From: Vombatus ursinus
Taxonomy: Eukaryota > Chordata > Mammalia > Diprotodontia > Vombatidae
Reading direction: 5' to 3'
DNA: 64,000 bases
Assembly: GCF_900497805.2 (NCBI RefSeq)
Contig: NW_020954585.1
Location: 37,890,212-37,954,211 of the forward strand
Shown: positions 33,733-44,484 of the stretch, piece after piece
Numbering within the stretch: the first letter of the stretch is position 1
How the letters are laid out: each line of letters opens with the position of its first letter
Notes under the pieces: generated by a model
Databases searched by the model: none
The model's input: the letters and a program-made list of their open reading frames with translations, nothing else
What the model was told of the DNA's origin: nothing
Position numbers and translations under genes: made by a program

Positions 33733-33866
33733 GGGCAGCTAGGTGGTGCAGTGGATAGAGCTCTGGCCTTGGAGTCAGGAGGACCTGAGTTCAAATCTGA
33801 CCTCAGACACTTGACACTTACTAGCTGTGTGACCCTGGGCAAGTCAAAGCAAAAAAAAAAAAAAAG
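33733..33866 (+). mobile_element. short marsupial SINE, little diverged
   Basis: 'ggggcagctaggtggtgcag', 'gagctctggccttggagtca', 'acttgacacttactagctgt' and an A15 tail. It is close to its consensus and so probably among the youngest insertions here. Confidence 0.9.
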
Positions 33867-33869
33867 CTT

Positions 33870-34610
33870 GGAAAAGAAAAGATCTGAGAGATCTGGAAAG
33901 CCATACAACTTTAGGGGCAATAAAAGGGTTATAAAAAAGTAAACATGATGAAGGAGCCTATTCCAAGGGTAATGGGTGAGGACTTAGTCTACAGAGTATG
34001 TGTTATATATCCTTCCTGGTTACAACCTATATGAAAGCCTGTTGACTGCTTCCTGACGTATGTCAAGGAAGAGTCCTTTCTTCTCCTTCCCGCCCCCACC
34101 CCCATTTCAGAAAAGTGGTAGATATTTTTTGACTGTTTCTTGTTTGAGTGCTTTGTGGTGATAAAAAAAAAATTGGTTTCTGAATCTGAACGAAGGTTGC
34201 ATTTAAAAGTTTTGAGCAGATAATCTGTGGTTTCTTCTATGATGGTTTTTGAAAAAGAACTGTTGCTATAAGCCTTTAGATGGAAGGAAGGACAGCAGCT
34301 CCTGGTATTTGGTCTCCTCCTGACAGCCAGGCCTTAACACGTCCATGAATGCAAGCACCTATGCTCCAGGTGTGTTTCTTTTGTCCTCTTCTTAGGTGGA
34401 TGCCTACTCTGAGATGGGAGTGTCCAGTGACTGAAGAGACCAGGAGCTCCACCAAGGAGAATTTCCAGGCAACCAACAAGACTGGAAGATCCATCAAAGC
34501 CTTTTGAATTTCTGCTGACAATTGTAGTCTTGCTGATAGTTGCAGTAGTACTTTATTGACAGTCTGCTTTTCCTACTCCCCTTAGCCTTCCAGAAACATA
34601 CATTATCCTT
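33870..34610. other. unassigned DNA
   Basis: Nothing recognised. The minus-strand frame at 34276-34521 has no domain. Confidence 0.4.
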
Positions 34611-34611
34611 T

Positions 34612-34790
34612 ATTGAAGAAGGAGGAAGAGGAGGAGAAAAAGAAGAAGAAGGAAAAGGAGAAGAAGAAGATGATGATGATGAAAGAAAGAAAAACAAAGA
34701 AAGGAAGGAAAAAGGAAGGAAGAAAGAAAAAAGGGAAAGGAAGGAAATCAAGAAGGAGAGAAAGAAAGAAAGAATAATAATAATGAGAGC
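34612..34790. repeat. long purine tract (GGA/GAA/GAAA)
   Basis: About 180 bases almost free of pyrimidines on the plus strand, with a (GAT)n interruption at 34670-34682. Such tracts can form triplex (H-DNA) structures in principle. Confidence 0.85.
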
Positions 34791-35488
34791 CCTTATTATT
34801 ACTTTGTCCTACCTCCTAGGCAACAGTATCCTGCAATGTTTTGATTTTCTAAGTCATGATCGTTAGAGACTGCTGAGTGATCAATAGCAGGCTTTTTTAT
34901 GGTCAATAATGAGAATATTAGAGAAGCAAACAAACAAAAAAGGATAAGTCAGGCTTATAGGGATAGATTAAATTCCTGTTACTACTCTAATTTGAAAGAT
35001 AATTAAATCACTTCCAAAGGAAATGCTTCAGGAACCCATTAAAATAAGGCAGATATTAACAATGCTGTCAGTATAACTATTCTTTTGGCCTCCTGCGACC
35101 TTCTTAACTACAACCTAAACTGGATAGGAAGTTATGTTCCTTCTCTCAAAAATGTTTTCAGGGGAAACATTTCTCTCTATTCACTTTGATAAAGCTAGTC
35201 CAAATCTGATAATGATCATAACCTCCATTTTTTTTAATGCTACTCAGAATCAGAACTTCAGAGTTGTATGTAACCTCAGGTTTAACCACAAACACGTTTT
35301 TCTTCCTTTTCATCTTTACATAATCAGGTGACATCAGGTACCTTTAGTTTTTCTGAGGAAGAAGTAGAGCCCAAGGAAAATTCTCTCAACAGAAACCAGG
35401 ATTAGATTTCACTCTCACCAAGTTGTCATTCTGTTGAGTAATCACTGTGACTTTGCTGAATTAGAAGAATAGCTTGGTATCAACCTGC
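34791..35488. other. unassigned DNA
   Basis: Nothing recognised. Confidence 0.4.
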
Positions 35489-35623
35489 CTTTATCCTGTC
35501 CAGATGGTCCTGACTGAATTCCTTTTTGGCTACTAAATCTGAAACATTGCCAGCTGCCTAAACCTGGAGTAGTTCTCAGAGTATACAACCTGGTTGCCTT
35601 TGACTGAAAAACTGGTGAAAGTT
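35489..35623 (-). CDS. weak candidate coding exon, unknown gene
   Basis: Minus strand: an excellent acceptor (ggctttttttcccttcag, ending at 35624) opens a frame of at least 60 codons. There is no good GT donor. A GC-type donor (AAAG|GCAGGT at 35488) would end the exon after 135 bases, again 1-1 in phase and compatible with 29326-29436. Alternatively the frame runs to a stop at 35442 as a terminal exon. The peptide (LSPVFQSKATRLYTLRTTPG, then ...SSQKGIQSGPSGQDK) is not recognised. This is the weakest of the three candidate exons. Confidence 0.15.
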
Positions 35624-35704
35624 CTGAAGGGAAAAAAAGCCAAACAAATGTCTGCTGGAATCTATTTTCTGTTACCCTTTCAATTCTAGGGAACATGTGA
35701 ATTA

Positions 35705-36010
35705 TTTAATTTCAATAAAATATATTTATTAAGTGTCTCCTATGTCTTTGACATGATTCAAGACATTGTGAGGAATATAAAATAAGTAGAGGGCTAGTAT
35801 GGGTGTAATGGAAAGGACTTAGCGTGAGGAAGACCTGAGGCCCCATCCAAGTACTGCCACTAATATCTATTGGGTGCATGATGCTGGTAAGACTCAGGCC
35901 TTCACGCAACTCTTGAAGATTATAAGTTTCAGAGATAATGCTGTTCTTCAGTGCTTAGCACAGTACCTGGTATATAGTAGACACTTAAAAAATGTCTGTT
36001 GATTAACCTG
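35705..36010 (+). mobile_element. long-repeat fragment followed by a CORE-SINE
   Basis: 35705-35790 is the start of the long repeat. 35800-36005 is a CORE-SINE (taatggaaaggacttagcgt, agtacctggtatatagtaga). Confidence 0.6.
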
Positions 36011-36165
36011 TGTAATAGAGGAAGTTCTTCTTAGAAATTCCATACATTGATGAAATCATTGACCTCTTCAAAATTTGAACTAAAAAGTACAATACATTGT
36101 TGCTCCTCTCAAAGACTTCACATTTTCATTAGGTAGATAAGATATAGCCCTATGAAACATTTAAG

Positions 36166-36200
36166 TAAAACAAACAAACAAACAAACAAACAAACAAAAA
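36166..36200. repeat. (CAAA)n microsatellite
   Basis: About eight AAAC units. Confidence 0.95.
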
Positions 36201-36214
36201 CCCAATAGGGAGTG

Positions 36215-36425
36215 GACCTGGGATTTCATTCAGGGAACTCCCAGATGGGAAAATTCTCTCCATAAATTCAGGTTGCCACTGTTCCTGAGACTTACAGTCT
36301 TGCAATATTGCCTAGAGCACTGAGCAGGTAAACTTAGAGTTGTATAGCTGTTAGGCATCAGAAGTAGGAGTCAAACCTATGTATCCTGGCTTCTTGGCCA
36401 GCTATCTTTCTAACCATTATACCAC
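36215..36425 (+). repeat. diverged repeat shared with 27285-27475
   Basis: 'agggaactcccagatgggaa', 'cttacagtcttgcaatattg' and 'ccattataccacagtgt' align with the other copy in order. Confidence 0.5.
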
Positions 36426-36699
36426 AGTGTAAAAATATAAAGTACTATATTACTGAATGAAAAAATTATCACTAAAATCAATGAGTTTAAAGAAAGGAGA
36501 CTATGACTATCATGAAAAACTAAAACAGTGTCTTATCTCTGAGAGCTCTAGTTGGAGTATAGCTGGAAGCTTAAGGATATGTATATTTGGGATAAGCCCA
36601 TTTCAGGGATGGGGCTGCATGGACAAAGGTTCAGAGGTGTTGTATTTGAGGAACAATAAGAAAACTGGCCAGTGTGGGGAGGAAAATTGATATTGCAAA

Positions 36700-36740
36700 G
36701 GAAAGAAGAGTACACACAGTACACACAGTACACATAGGAC
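36700..36740. repeat. short tandem repeat (GTACACACA)
   Basis: About four imperfect copies of a 9-base unit. Confidence 0.8.
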
Positions 36741-36794
36741 ACACAATAGAGGACCTTAAAAACAAGGTTCTGCAGGGAAATCATTAGAGCAGGA

Positions 36795-36930
36795 AGTTAG
36801 AGTTGGGAATTCAGTCCTGCTGTTACTACTAACTGTTGACCTTGGTCAAGTGCTCAAGGCACTTCATTCTTCTAGGTGTTAGTTTGTGAACAAGTGTTTC
36901 TCTCCCAGCTTTAAACTTGTATAATTCTAT
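36795..36930 (+). mobile_element. Ther1-like SINE fragment
   Basis: 'gttgaccttggtcaagtgct' and 'ctaggtgttagtttgtgaac' suggest a Ther1 body. Strongly diverged. Confidence 0.4.
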
Positions 36931-36994
36931 AATGCTTATATTTAGAATGTTTTGTATCTGTAAGTCTCAGAGAATGGGAAGTTAGATGGACAGT

Positions 36995-37185
36995 AAGAAT
37001 AGCTATAATAATGGCAAAAATGTATATGTTGTTTTAAGGGTTGCAAAGAACTTATGATAAATTATCTCATTTTATCCTCACAATAAGGAGGTGTGTACTA
37101 TTATTATCCCTCCATTTTGTGGATGAGGAAACTGAGGTAGATAGAGGTGACCCATGACAAATAGCCATTTAGCATCATGAGAAAA
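36995..37185 (-). mobile_element. CORE-SINE, antisense
   Basis: 'taagggttgcaaagaactta', 'tatcctcacaataaggaggt' and 'ggatgaggaaactgaggtag'. The head is missing where L1 begins. Confidence 0.7.
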
Positions 37186-37204
37186 ACAGTGTTGTTAAAA
37201 ACTG

Positions 37205-37850
37205 CATTCAAGAAATGTTTTTCCTCAAAGGACCTACATGTATAAAAATATTCATAGCAGCTCTTTCTGTGGTGGCAAAGAATTGGAAATTGAGAGGATG
37301 TCCATCAATTGGGGAATGGCTGAGCAAGTTGTGGTATATGAATGTGATGGAATACTATTGTGCTATAAGAAATGATGAACAGGCTGACTTCAGAAAAACC
37401 TGGAAAGACTTGTATGGTCTGATGCTGAGTGAAGTGAGCAGAACCAAGAGAACGTTGTACACAATAACAGCCACGTTGTGTGATGACTAATATTGATAAA
37501 CTTAACCCTTCCTAGCAGTACAAGGATCTAAGACATCTCAAGAGGCCTTGTGATAGAAAATGCTATCCACACCCAAAGAAAGAACTATGGAAGCCGAATT
37601 GTTATTTTTTTCTCTTCTGTTGAGTTTTGTTTCCTATTTCTGATGGTTCCTCCTATTGATTTTAATTTCTACTTATAACATCACTAATGTGAAAATATGT
37701 TTAATATGAATGTAAATGTATAGCCTATATCAGATTGTGTGCCGTCTTGGGGAGGGTGGTGGGGAGGAAGGGGGAGAAAAATTTTAAACTCAAAAGCATA
37801 TGGAAGTAATTATTCATAAATCAAAAAAATTAATAAAAAAAGAAATGTTT
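37205..37850 (+). mobile_element. L1 LINE 3' end (ORF2 C-terminus and 3' UTR)
   Basis: An open frame at 37215-37490 encodes FIAALSVVAKNWKLRGCPSI, then GEWLSKLWYMNVMEYYCAIR and LMLSEVSRTKR. This is the L1 ORF2 C-terminus (compare human ...MEYYAAIKNDE...LSEISQ). It is followed by the marsupial L1 3' UTR and an A-rich end (37800-37850). The 276-bp frame is intact, so this is a fairly young 5'-truncated insertion. Confidence 0.85.
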
Positions 37851-37865
37851 TTCCTCCCACTTTGG

Positions 37866-39640
37866 ATAGTTGTGTGAGTTCAACTCAACAAATATTTCTT
37901 AAGTTAACTATCTTGTACAAGACAATATGCTAGTCTTGGAAACACAAAAGCAATAATGAAATAATCCCTTTCCTCAAGGTGCTTATATTCTACTAGGGGA
38001 TCTAATGTGTATATAAGAGGTAAATATAATTTGAAAGTGTGATTTGAGAAGGAAGAGAGCAAGACCAGCTAAGGGATGAGGGAAGGATTCATGAAGAAGG
38101 TGACAGTTGAGCTGAATCTTGAAGTAAGATTAGAATTTTGAGGGGCAGAGATGAGAATGTATATTAGTCATGTGGGAAGGTTTGTTTAAATCAATTATGA
38201 TTTTGAAGTCTATAAAATAGAATAATGTAAAAAAAGGCTTAAAAATATATTGATGCCAGGTGTTGGATGGCCTTAAATGACAGTCTAAGGAGTTTGTAAT
38301 TTGCCATAAAGTCAATAGAAATTCACTGAATATTTTTGAGCGAATGACATTTGCTGAGTATATTTTGAGAGCTGAATATATTTTGAGAGAATGACATATC
38401 TCACTTATGCCTTTGGAGATTATTTTGACAACTGGGTAGAGAGTGGTCTTGAACAAAAAGATGCAGGAATTAAGACCATTAGGAGGTGATTAGTCTATGC
38501 AAGAGATGATGAGAGCAAGAATTGTAGTGGTGGCCATATGAGTGGAAATAAAGGTTAGGATGAATGCTATGATGTCAGACTCAATGGAATTTAGCAACTG
38601 ATTTGATGTGGTGGATGACTGAGAGAGAAATGTCAAAGAGTACTTCAAAATATCAGATCCCCATGACTGGGGAGGATAGTAGTACCCTGAATAGAAATAG
38701 AGTAGTTGGGAAGGGAGGGGTAAGTTTAGGGAATAAGATCAATTCTATTTTGGATATATTGACTTTTTCACCAGATGGAGACTTCTGGCAGACGAATCAT
38801 ATTGCAGGACTCCTGTTCAAGAGAGAGATGAGGGTTAGATATTCAGATTTTGAAGGCATTTGTCTAGAGATGATTGTTGAATCAGTGAGAATGAATAGGA
38901 TTGCCAAGGAAGAGAGTGCAAAGAAAGAGAAAGAGGCTAATAAAAAAACTAACCTTGAGAGACATCCATGCTGAAGAAGGAGAAAATAAAAGATAATCCC
39001 CCTCAAAAGGGGACAAGAATCAGACCAGCAGGATGAAGAATTAGGAAAGAACTCCAATATGGAAGGTAATGAAAGAGACAGTATCTAGGAGAAGCTGTAG
39101 CCAACAATGTCAAAAGTTGTCATATAGTCAAAGAGCTCAAGGACTCAGAAACTGACATGAGATTTAGACATCATATCATTGGTAATATTGAAAATAATAG
39201 TTTCTATGTAGAGGTTGAGATAGGAAGTCACATAGAAAAGGGTTGAGGAATGAGTGGTGGTAAGGAAGCTGAGAAAGAGTGAGGAAAGGACTTCAAGTGA
39301 GAGGAAGGAAAGATACTGAATAAGAATCTAAGAAAATGGTAGGGCGAAGGTAAGGTTTTGTTTAATATGGAAGAGACCTGAGCATTTTTGTTAACATTTG
39401 GGAAGTCAGTAAAAAGGGAGAGTCTGAAAATTAGGCAGAGAAGAGTGGAGAAGATGGAGAACGGAAGAGGGAGATGATATGGAGAGAGAGGAGAAAAGAA
39501 AGAGGGAGGGAAGGAGAGAGAGAGAATGAAGAAGTTGGAAAGGGATATAATCAAGGCCACCAATAGAGAGGGTATCCCTGGCAAAGAAAAGGGTCTTCTT
39601 CAAAGACTAGAACAAAGGAGAATAAAAGTGAAGATTGCTA
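37866..39640 (+). repeat. long mammalian interspersed repeat, near full length
   Basis: 1.8 kb in order: 'cctttcctcaaggtgcttat', 'ggattcatgaagaaggtgac', 'ggaatttagcaactgatttg', 'attgccaaggaagagagtgc', 'agccaacaatgtcaaaagtt' and a purine-rich 3' part. I know this arrangement from many mammalian and marsupial loci but cannot name the family or class with certainty. The plus frame at 38603-38974 (123 codons) is part of it, not a host gene. Pieces of the same family are at 2617, 21445, 23855, 25355, 33540, 35705, 40380, 50214 and 59110. Confidence 0.65.
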
Positions 39641-39644
39641 TGGT

Positions 39645-40370
39645 TTTGTTTTGTTTTCGAAACTGTGTCTTCCTACCTTGCCCACCAACCACTCAAAGGC
39701 TGATCCTAGTGCCAATCATCACTTAAGCTTTGATCTGTTCCATTTCTGACCTAGGTTACTTTGTTCTCCATTAGGCTGCCTTTTGCCTACTACCCTCAAC
39801 TCCAAAGGGAGGGCTCACTGTATTGGTGCCAGACAACTGATCAATTTTAGCCCTCCTGTAGGTCAGAGCTCCTGAACTCAAAATCCTTCCTATGCTTAGC
39901 ATAGTGACTGATACCCAGTAGGCACTTAATAAATGTTTATTGGATTGGATTGTATTGGATCCACCAGCCTCAGCCATCTCCAATAGGATGAATTACACAA
40001 CCCACGGCTACTGTAGATTCCAGTGAAGGGCACTGACTCAATATAATTATTACATCATCATCTGCAACTAGGATTATTTAAAGAACTTTGCCATCAATGA
40101 GGATTAATGCTTTGGTTTGGACTTTATGTAGTACATCTTCTAGGATAATGTTTCATAGAAAATATAGCTTCCTATTTAACCCTTTGTCTACTGCAAATAT
40201 GTGTGGAGGTTGTGGATAGAGGAGTTATGAAGAGTTGATTCAAGTCTTTCCTGTGCCTTTCCTAGTTACCTGACCAGGCAAGTCATATATGAGCTTTCTA
40301 TTTCTATATTAGTAGGATGAATGAATTCCCTTTGAGGAAATCACCAATACTTTTTGTGTTCCTGTATTGA
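39645..40370. other. unassigned DNA with one L2 tail
   Basis: 'cccagtaggcacttaataaa' near 39914-39933 is an L2 or CORE-SINE tail ending in tandem 'ggattggattg'; the rest is unrecognised. Confidence 0.45.
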
Positions 40371-40379
40371 TATATATTA

Positions 40380-40740
40380 ATAATTCAGTTTCTTGAATAC
40401 TTGTTAAATGCCAAGCCCTGAGTTAGTCACTGGAGAAGATGGGGAGGTTGGATGATACGAAGACCCTGCCTTCAGAGTTCATTTTTTAGTAGAAGAATAG
40501 GAAATAAATATCCAGAGATAATTTTCATTAGAAGGGCAGTTTATTGATGTTAAAAAAAAAGGTTGGATCTGTAGTTTGGAGACCCAGGTTTAAATCTCAG
40601 ATCCACTTAATTTCTCAGTCTTTGCTTCCTCAACAATAGAATAGTTATGATAATGATTGTTTCATTAGAGTTGTTATAGGAAAATCACTTTGTAAACCTC
40701 AAAGTGTTATGTAAATGTTAGCTCTTAATTTTTACGATAC
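40380..40740 (+). repeat. long-repeat fragment, then a Ther1-like SINE
   Basis: 40380-40500 has 'gaagaccctgccttcagagt'. 40555-40740 has 'gagacccaggtttaaatctc' and 'ctcaaagtgttatgtaaatg'. Confidence 0.5.
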
Positions 40741-40744
40741 ATGA

Positions 40745-41850
40745 AAAATGTACCCAGGATATAAAAAAGTGTGGTCTAAAAGGAAAGATTACTCACAGGG
40801 TTGAAGCAAGTTATCTCATTTTGGAGATTTCATTTCAGTAAGTCAAGATGGCTGTCCCTTAGGCAACAACATACAAGTGTGATCATTTTTGTCATTTGCT
40901 AATATGCATTCTTTATCTCTGCCTTCAGCATTATCTGCAGATGGGATTATGTATACTACAAAAGTACTGAAAAAAATAAAATGAAACAAACCAATAGATA
41001 GACAACCATGTCTGTTTCCTACCAGAGACACTTCCTGAAGCCATAATCTTTTCTTCATGACATGGCCAATTACTAGCTGGCTTTGAAGGTAATTCTATGA
41101 CATGCAGGATAATGACTACAAGCAGGAAAAAGGCATCAAGAAGAGATTATTAATAGGAATACAAAATCTTTGGGGGTAAATACTCTTATTATAAACCAGA
41201 AGGAATAGCAAAGGTGACTGTATCCATCACCAGAATGAGATCTATTTCTCATGAAATAAAGGGGAGAGGGGACAATAAATGTATTCTTCCTTAGAAGAAA
41301 ATCTAAAACCAGAATTACCTTCTCAGTATCAAAGCCTATATACATAGTAATTACTTTCTCACCCTTAGGGCCTGGATTCAACTTGATTCTGGAGCCATCA
41401 GTATATGGCAGCTACTTCTTAGAGAGATAACCAGAGAATAGTTTGATGGGTTCCTTTCCCAGGGGCTAAGGGTCTTTTAGCCCTAGATTTAGTCACTGTT
41501 GACTTGACTTGGGTTCTAAAAATTTAGCTGAGTTTTCATCCAAGATTATCTGTTTGGTGTGTTCCTTTTCCTGGTAGGCAGTCTCTGCACTAGGTACATA
41601 ATGAATAGAACACACTTTATTAGAGCCTGCAGTAGACTAATGAGGTTCTGGGAAAGCAATTATGTGATGCCAGTAGACCACTGCAAACCCTGTGCCGCAA
41701 TACACTCTTCTTTGACATTTTTTTCCCTACCAATAAGCCCTACACCATGACTCCCTGGAACTCTTTAATTATTTCTTACTATACTCTGTTCCTCCTATTC
41801 TATACTTAGTTTCTCTTTTCAACTGGTTAGCCTATATGAGAGGATAAGTA
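40745..41850. other. unassigned DNA
   Basis: A minus-strand frame ends at 40843 and follows a strong acceptor at 40967, but it is phase 2 and has no donor. Nothing else was recognised. Confidence 0.4.
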
Positions 41851-41852
41851 TA

Positions 41853-42190
41853 GCCACGTGGTACAATGGAGAGAGTTCTGGACCTGGAGTGATGAAGCCC
41901 TGAGTTCAAATCCAGCTTCAGACACTTATTAGCTCTATGACTTGGGCAAGTTATTTATCCTCTGTCTGCCACAGTTTCCTCATTTATAAAATGGGAACAA
42001 TGATAGCACCTACTTGCACTTCATAAAATGCTTGGCACATAGTAGGTGCTTAATAATATTTATTGATTGACTGACCTACCTCCCAAGTTGTTCATGAGGA
42101 TAAAATGAGAGAAGACTTCATAAAGCATTTTGCAAACTTAAAGCACTATAGAAATGCTAGCTATATTTATTGTTGTCATTGTCATTTTTA
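41853..42190 (+). mobile_element. CORE-SINE with doubled tail
   Basis: 'gagagttctggacctggagt', 'ctatgacttgggcaagttat' and the tail 'gcacatagtaggtgcttaat', then a second tail (gttgttcatgaggataaaat) to 42190. Confidence 0.75.
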
Positions 42191-42291
42191 TTATCATTTA
42201 TTGTTGTTGTTATTCCTTCTTTACTCTTTCTTTTGGAGAATCACCTCCTAAAAAAGCAATTCTTCCTTTAGGCATTTTAAGGGTTTTATTA

Positions 42292-42310
42292 CTGACAGCA
42301 TAGCACAGTG

Positions 42311-42361
<51 letters not shown>

Positions 42362-42455
42362 GGCCTCCGAGTCAGGAAGACCTGAGTTCAAATTCTGCAG
42401 CTGAATGATCCTGAGCAAGTAACTTAACATCTCATTTCTTTAGTCTAAAAGACTA
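42292..42455 (+). mobile_element. marsupial SINE with internal (GA)n
   Basis: The head 'catagcacagtgg' and the continuation 'gctggcctccgagtcaggaa' are separated by a (GA)n of about 48 bases (42312-42359), where the normal sequence is 'gatagagag'. The rest of the SINE is diverged. Confidence 0.8.
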
Positions 42456-42775
42456 TTAAGTTTCAGCAGAAGTGCAAGCCTGTGTCAGTAAAGGGAGTTC
42501 CAGTACTGATAAATCACAGGTTTAGTCCCTATTCCTTAACTTAGGGATATGCACATACAGCCAACAGGGCCTTTTATTTTTTCTTTTTCTTTTTCAGTTC
42601 TTTCTTTGCTTCCTGACAGATCTCACTCCTACTGATCTTATCCTGGAAGTCACCTGAGCTTGTCTTCAATTCCTGGCAACATAATAGAATATCAAATTGA
42701 AGGGATGCTTTTGAACATCTAAAAAGGGAAGCAGTGGCCACAGATGGCTCCACCAAGGGCTTCAAGTCCTTCTTC

Positions 42776-42931
42776 TTCTTCTTCTTCTTCTTTTTTTTTA
42801 GGCAATTGGGGTTAAGTGACTTGCCCAGGGTCACACAGCTAGTAAGGGTCAAGTATTTGGTCTAAGGCCAGATTTGAACTCAGGTCCTCCTGACTTCAAG
42901 GCTGGTACTCTATCCACTGCACCACCTAGCT
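42776..42931 (-). mobile_element. short SINE inserted in a CR1/L3 element, with duplication
   Basis: Antisense from an (AAG)n-type tail (ttcttcttctt on plus) to the head 'gcaccacctagctg'. 'caagtccttctt' lies on both sides (42763 and 42933), a clear target-site duplication. Confidence 0.9.
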
Positions 42932-42932
42932 G

Positions 42933-43545
42933 CAAGTCCTTCTTGACAGAGTTATGAGATTGTTAGAACAAGAGATTGTAAATACAGTTTACCTAGATTT
43001 TAGCAAAATATTTGAACATCTCATGCTATTTTTTTTTCTGGAAAAGATGAAAAAACATAGGGTAGATGATACTACTGCTTGGTATTTTTTGAGCAGATTG
43101 AATTCCCATGCTTTAGGAGCCATTATTAATTGGTCAACATCAAGTTGGGAAGAGGTCTCTAGTGGAGTTCCCCAGGGATTGCTCCCTAGTCTTATTCAAT
43201 TTAACATTGTTATCACTGATTTAGATGAAAGCACAGATTTCATTCTTATCCAATTTCTAGATGACACAAAGCTAGGAGGGTATAGCTAACATGTCAAATA
43301 ACAGGGTCCAAAACAATCTTGACAGGCTAATAGAATGTTGGGGAAAATCAATGAGATGAAATTTATTAGGGATCAAGCCCTACATGTGGGTAAGTAAATC
43401 AATTTCACAAATACAAGATGGAAAAGATGGGGCTAGACAGCAATTCATTAATAATAATATAAAAAGCATAAGTCTTTTAATTGACTGCAAGCTCCATGTG
43501 AGTTAAAAGTGTAATATGACAGCAAAAAAGGTAATATGACCTTAA
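42933..43545 (+). mobile_element. CR1/L3 LINE reverse transcriptase fragment
   Basis: Encodes VYLDFSKIFEHL, WEEVSSGVPQG and LDDTKLGG, the CR1-clade motifs (YLDFSKAFD, SGVPQGSVLG, FADDTKL). The catalytic FADD is changed to FLDD. The downstream region (gacagcaattcattaataat, ttgactgcaagctccatgtg) matches the same LINE. The element is old and broken. Confidence 0.8.
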
Positions 43546-43554
43546 GCTTTACTA

Positions 43555-43845
43555 ATATGCAATATAACTACTTTTTTCATTCCTTTTTATTTATTTTTAG
43601 TTTTCAACATTCACTTCCACAAGATTTTGAGTTTCAAATTTTCCCCCCATCTCTCCCCACTCTCCTCCCCCAGATGGCTTACGTTCTGATTACCTCTTCC
43701 CCCAATCTGCCCTCCCTTCTATTACTCTTCCCTCTTCTTCCCTCCCCAAAGGTAAGAGATTTCTATACCCCATTGCCTGTGTATCTTATTTCTCAGTTAC
43801 ATGTAAAAACAATTTTAAAAATTCATTTTTAAAACTTTGAATTCC
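43555..43845 (-). mobile_element. L1 3' end, antisense
   Basis: T-rich start, then 'ttttcaacattcacttccac' and 'aagattttgagtttcaaatt', shared with 53800-53850. This is the reverse of the marsupial L1 3' end. Confidence 0.65.
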
Positions 43846-43849
43846 AAAT

Positions 43850-44165
43850 TCATCCAAAGAATGGTCCCCAGAAAGAAATATGAGAAGGCACTGTCACCCA
43901 ATTCTTTGCAGAAATGGTGAACTATGTGTATGGAACATTGGATATAATGGCCAACTTTTTGGTTTTATTTGTTGAACAGTTTTCCCCTTCATTTTTTTAT
44001 TCTTCATTATGGGGAATATTTCTCTTGGAGGGAGAAGAGAGATATTAGGAAATATAGATGATGTAAAACAAATGTAGGTAATGTTATAATGATAATACTT
44101 TATTTGTAATAAATGCTAAATAAAAATATTTTAAATATTTTAAAAATAAAAATAAATTTTAAAAT
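43850..44165 (+). repeat. A-tailed repeat, family not named
   Basis: 'ttctttgcagaaatggtgaa', 'ggagggagaagagagatatt' and a long A/T-rich end. I know the arrangement from marsupial DNA but not its class. Confidence 0.4.
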
Positions 44166-44169
44166 TCTG

Positions 44170-44484
44170 CTTTTGCAGTTATTGATGAAACTAATTTCCT
44201 ATCCCTATTGCTCTAGATTGGCCTTTGGGGCCCTACCCCTATAGAAATCACATAGACTTCAAGCCAAATGAATTAGTTTATGATGATCTGCTTCCCTGAG
44301 CTTCATGTCCCTGTGCTGCCTCCATTCCAAGTTCCCTTCTTTTTTGAGCTTCTGCTTTCCATCTAATCATGGATGAATTTCCAATCAGATTCCTTTTTTC
44401 AGAATCCTCTGGCTCCCAGATCGTAGACCTAGAAGCCAATAAATACCCGGCACTTTTTCTAGCCTTTTTATTGTTCTACTTGAC
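44170..44484. other. unassigned DNA
   Basis: Nothing recognised. Confidence 0.4.

Noticed and set aside
37215-37490. 91-codon frame as a cellular protein
   Set aside because: It is the C-terminus of L1 ORF2 and leads into the L1 3' UTR.
38603-38974. 123-codon frame as a host gene
   Set aside because: It lies wholly within a known type of long interspersed repeat that recurs in pieces across the window.
40843-40966. Minus-strand frame after a very good acceptor (tttcattttatttttttcag)
   Set aside because: It reads only in phase 2, has no donor, ends in a stop and does not fit the phase-1 candidates. Such acceptors next to short frames are common by chance.
42954-43289. 111-codon frame as a cellular protein
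   Set aside because: The motifs YLDFSK, SGVPQG and DDTKLGG identify it as a CR1/L3 reverse transcriptase remnant.
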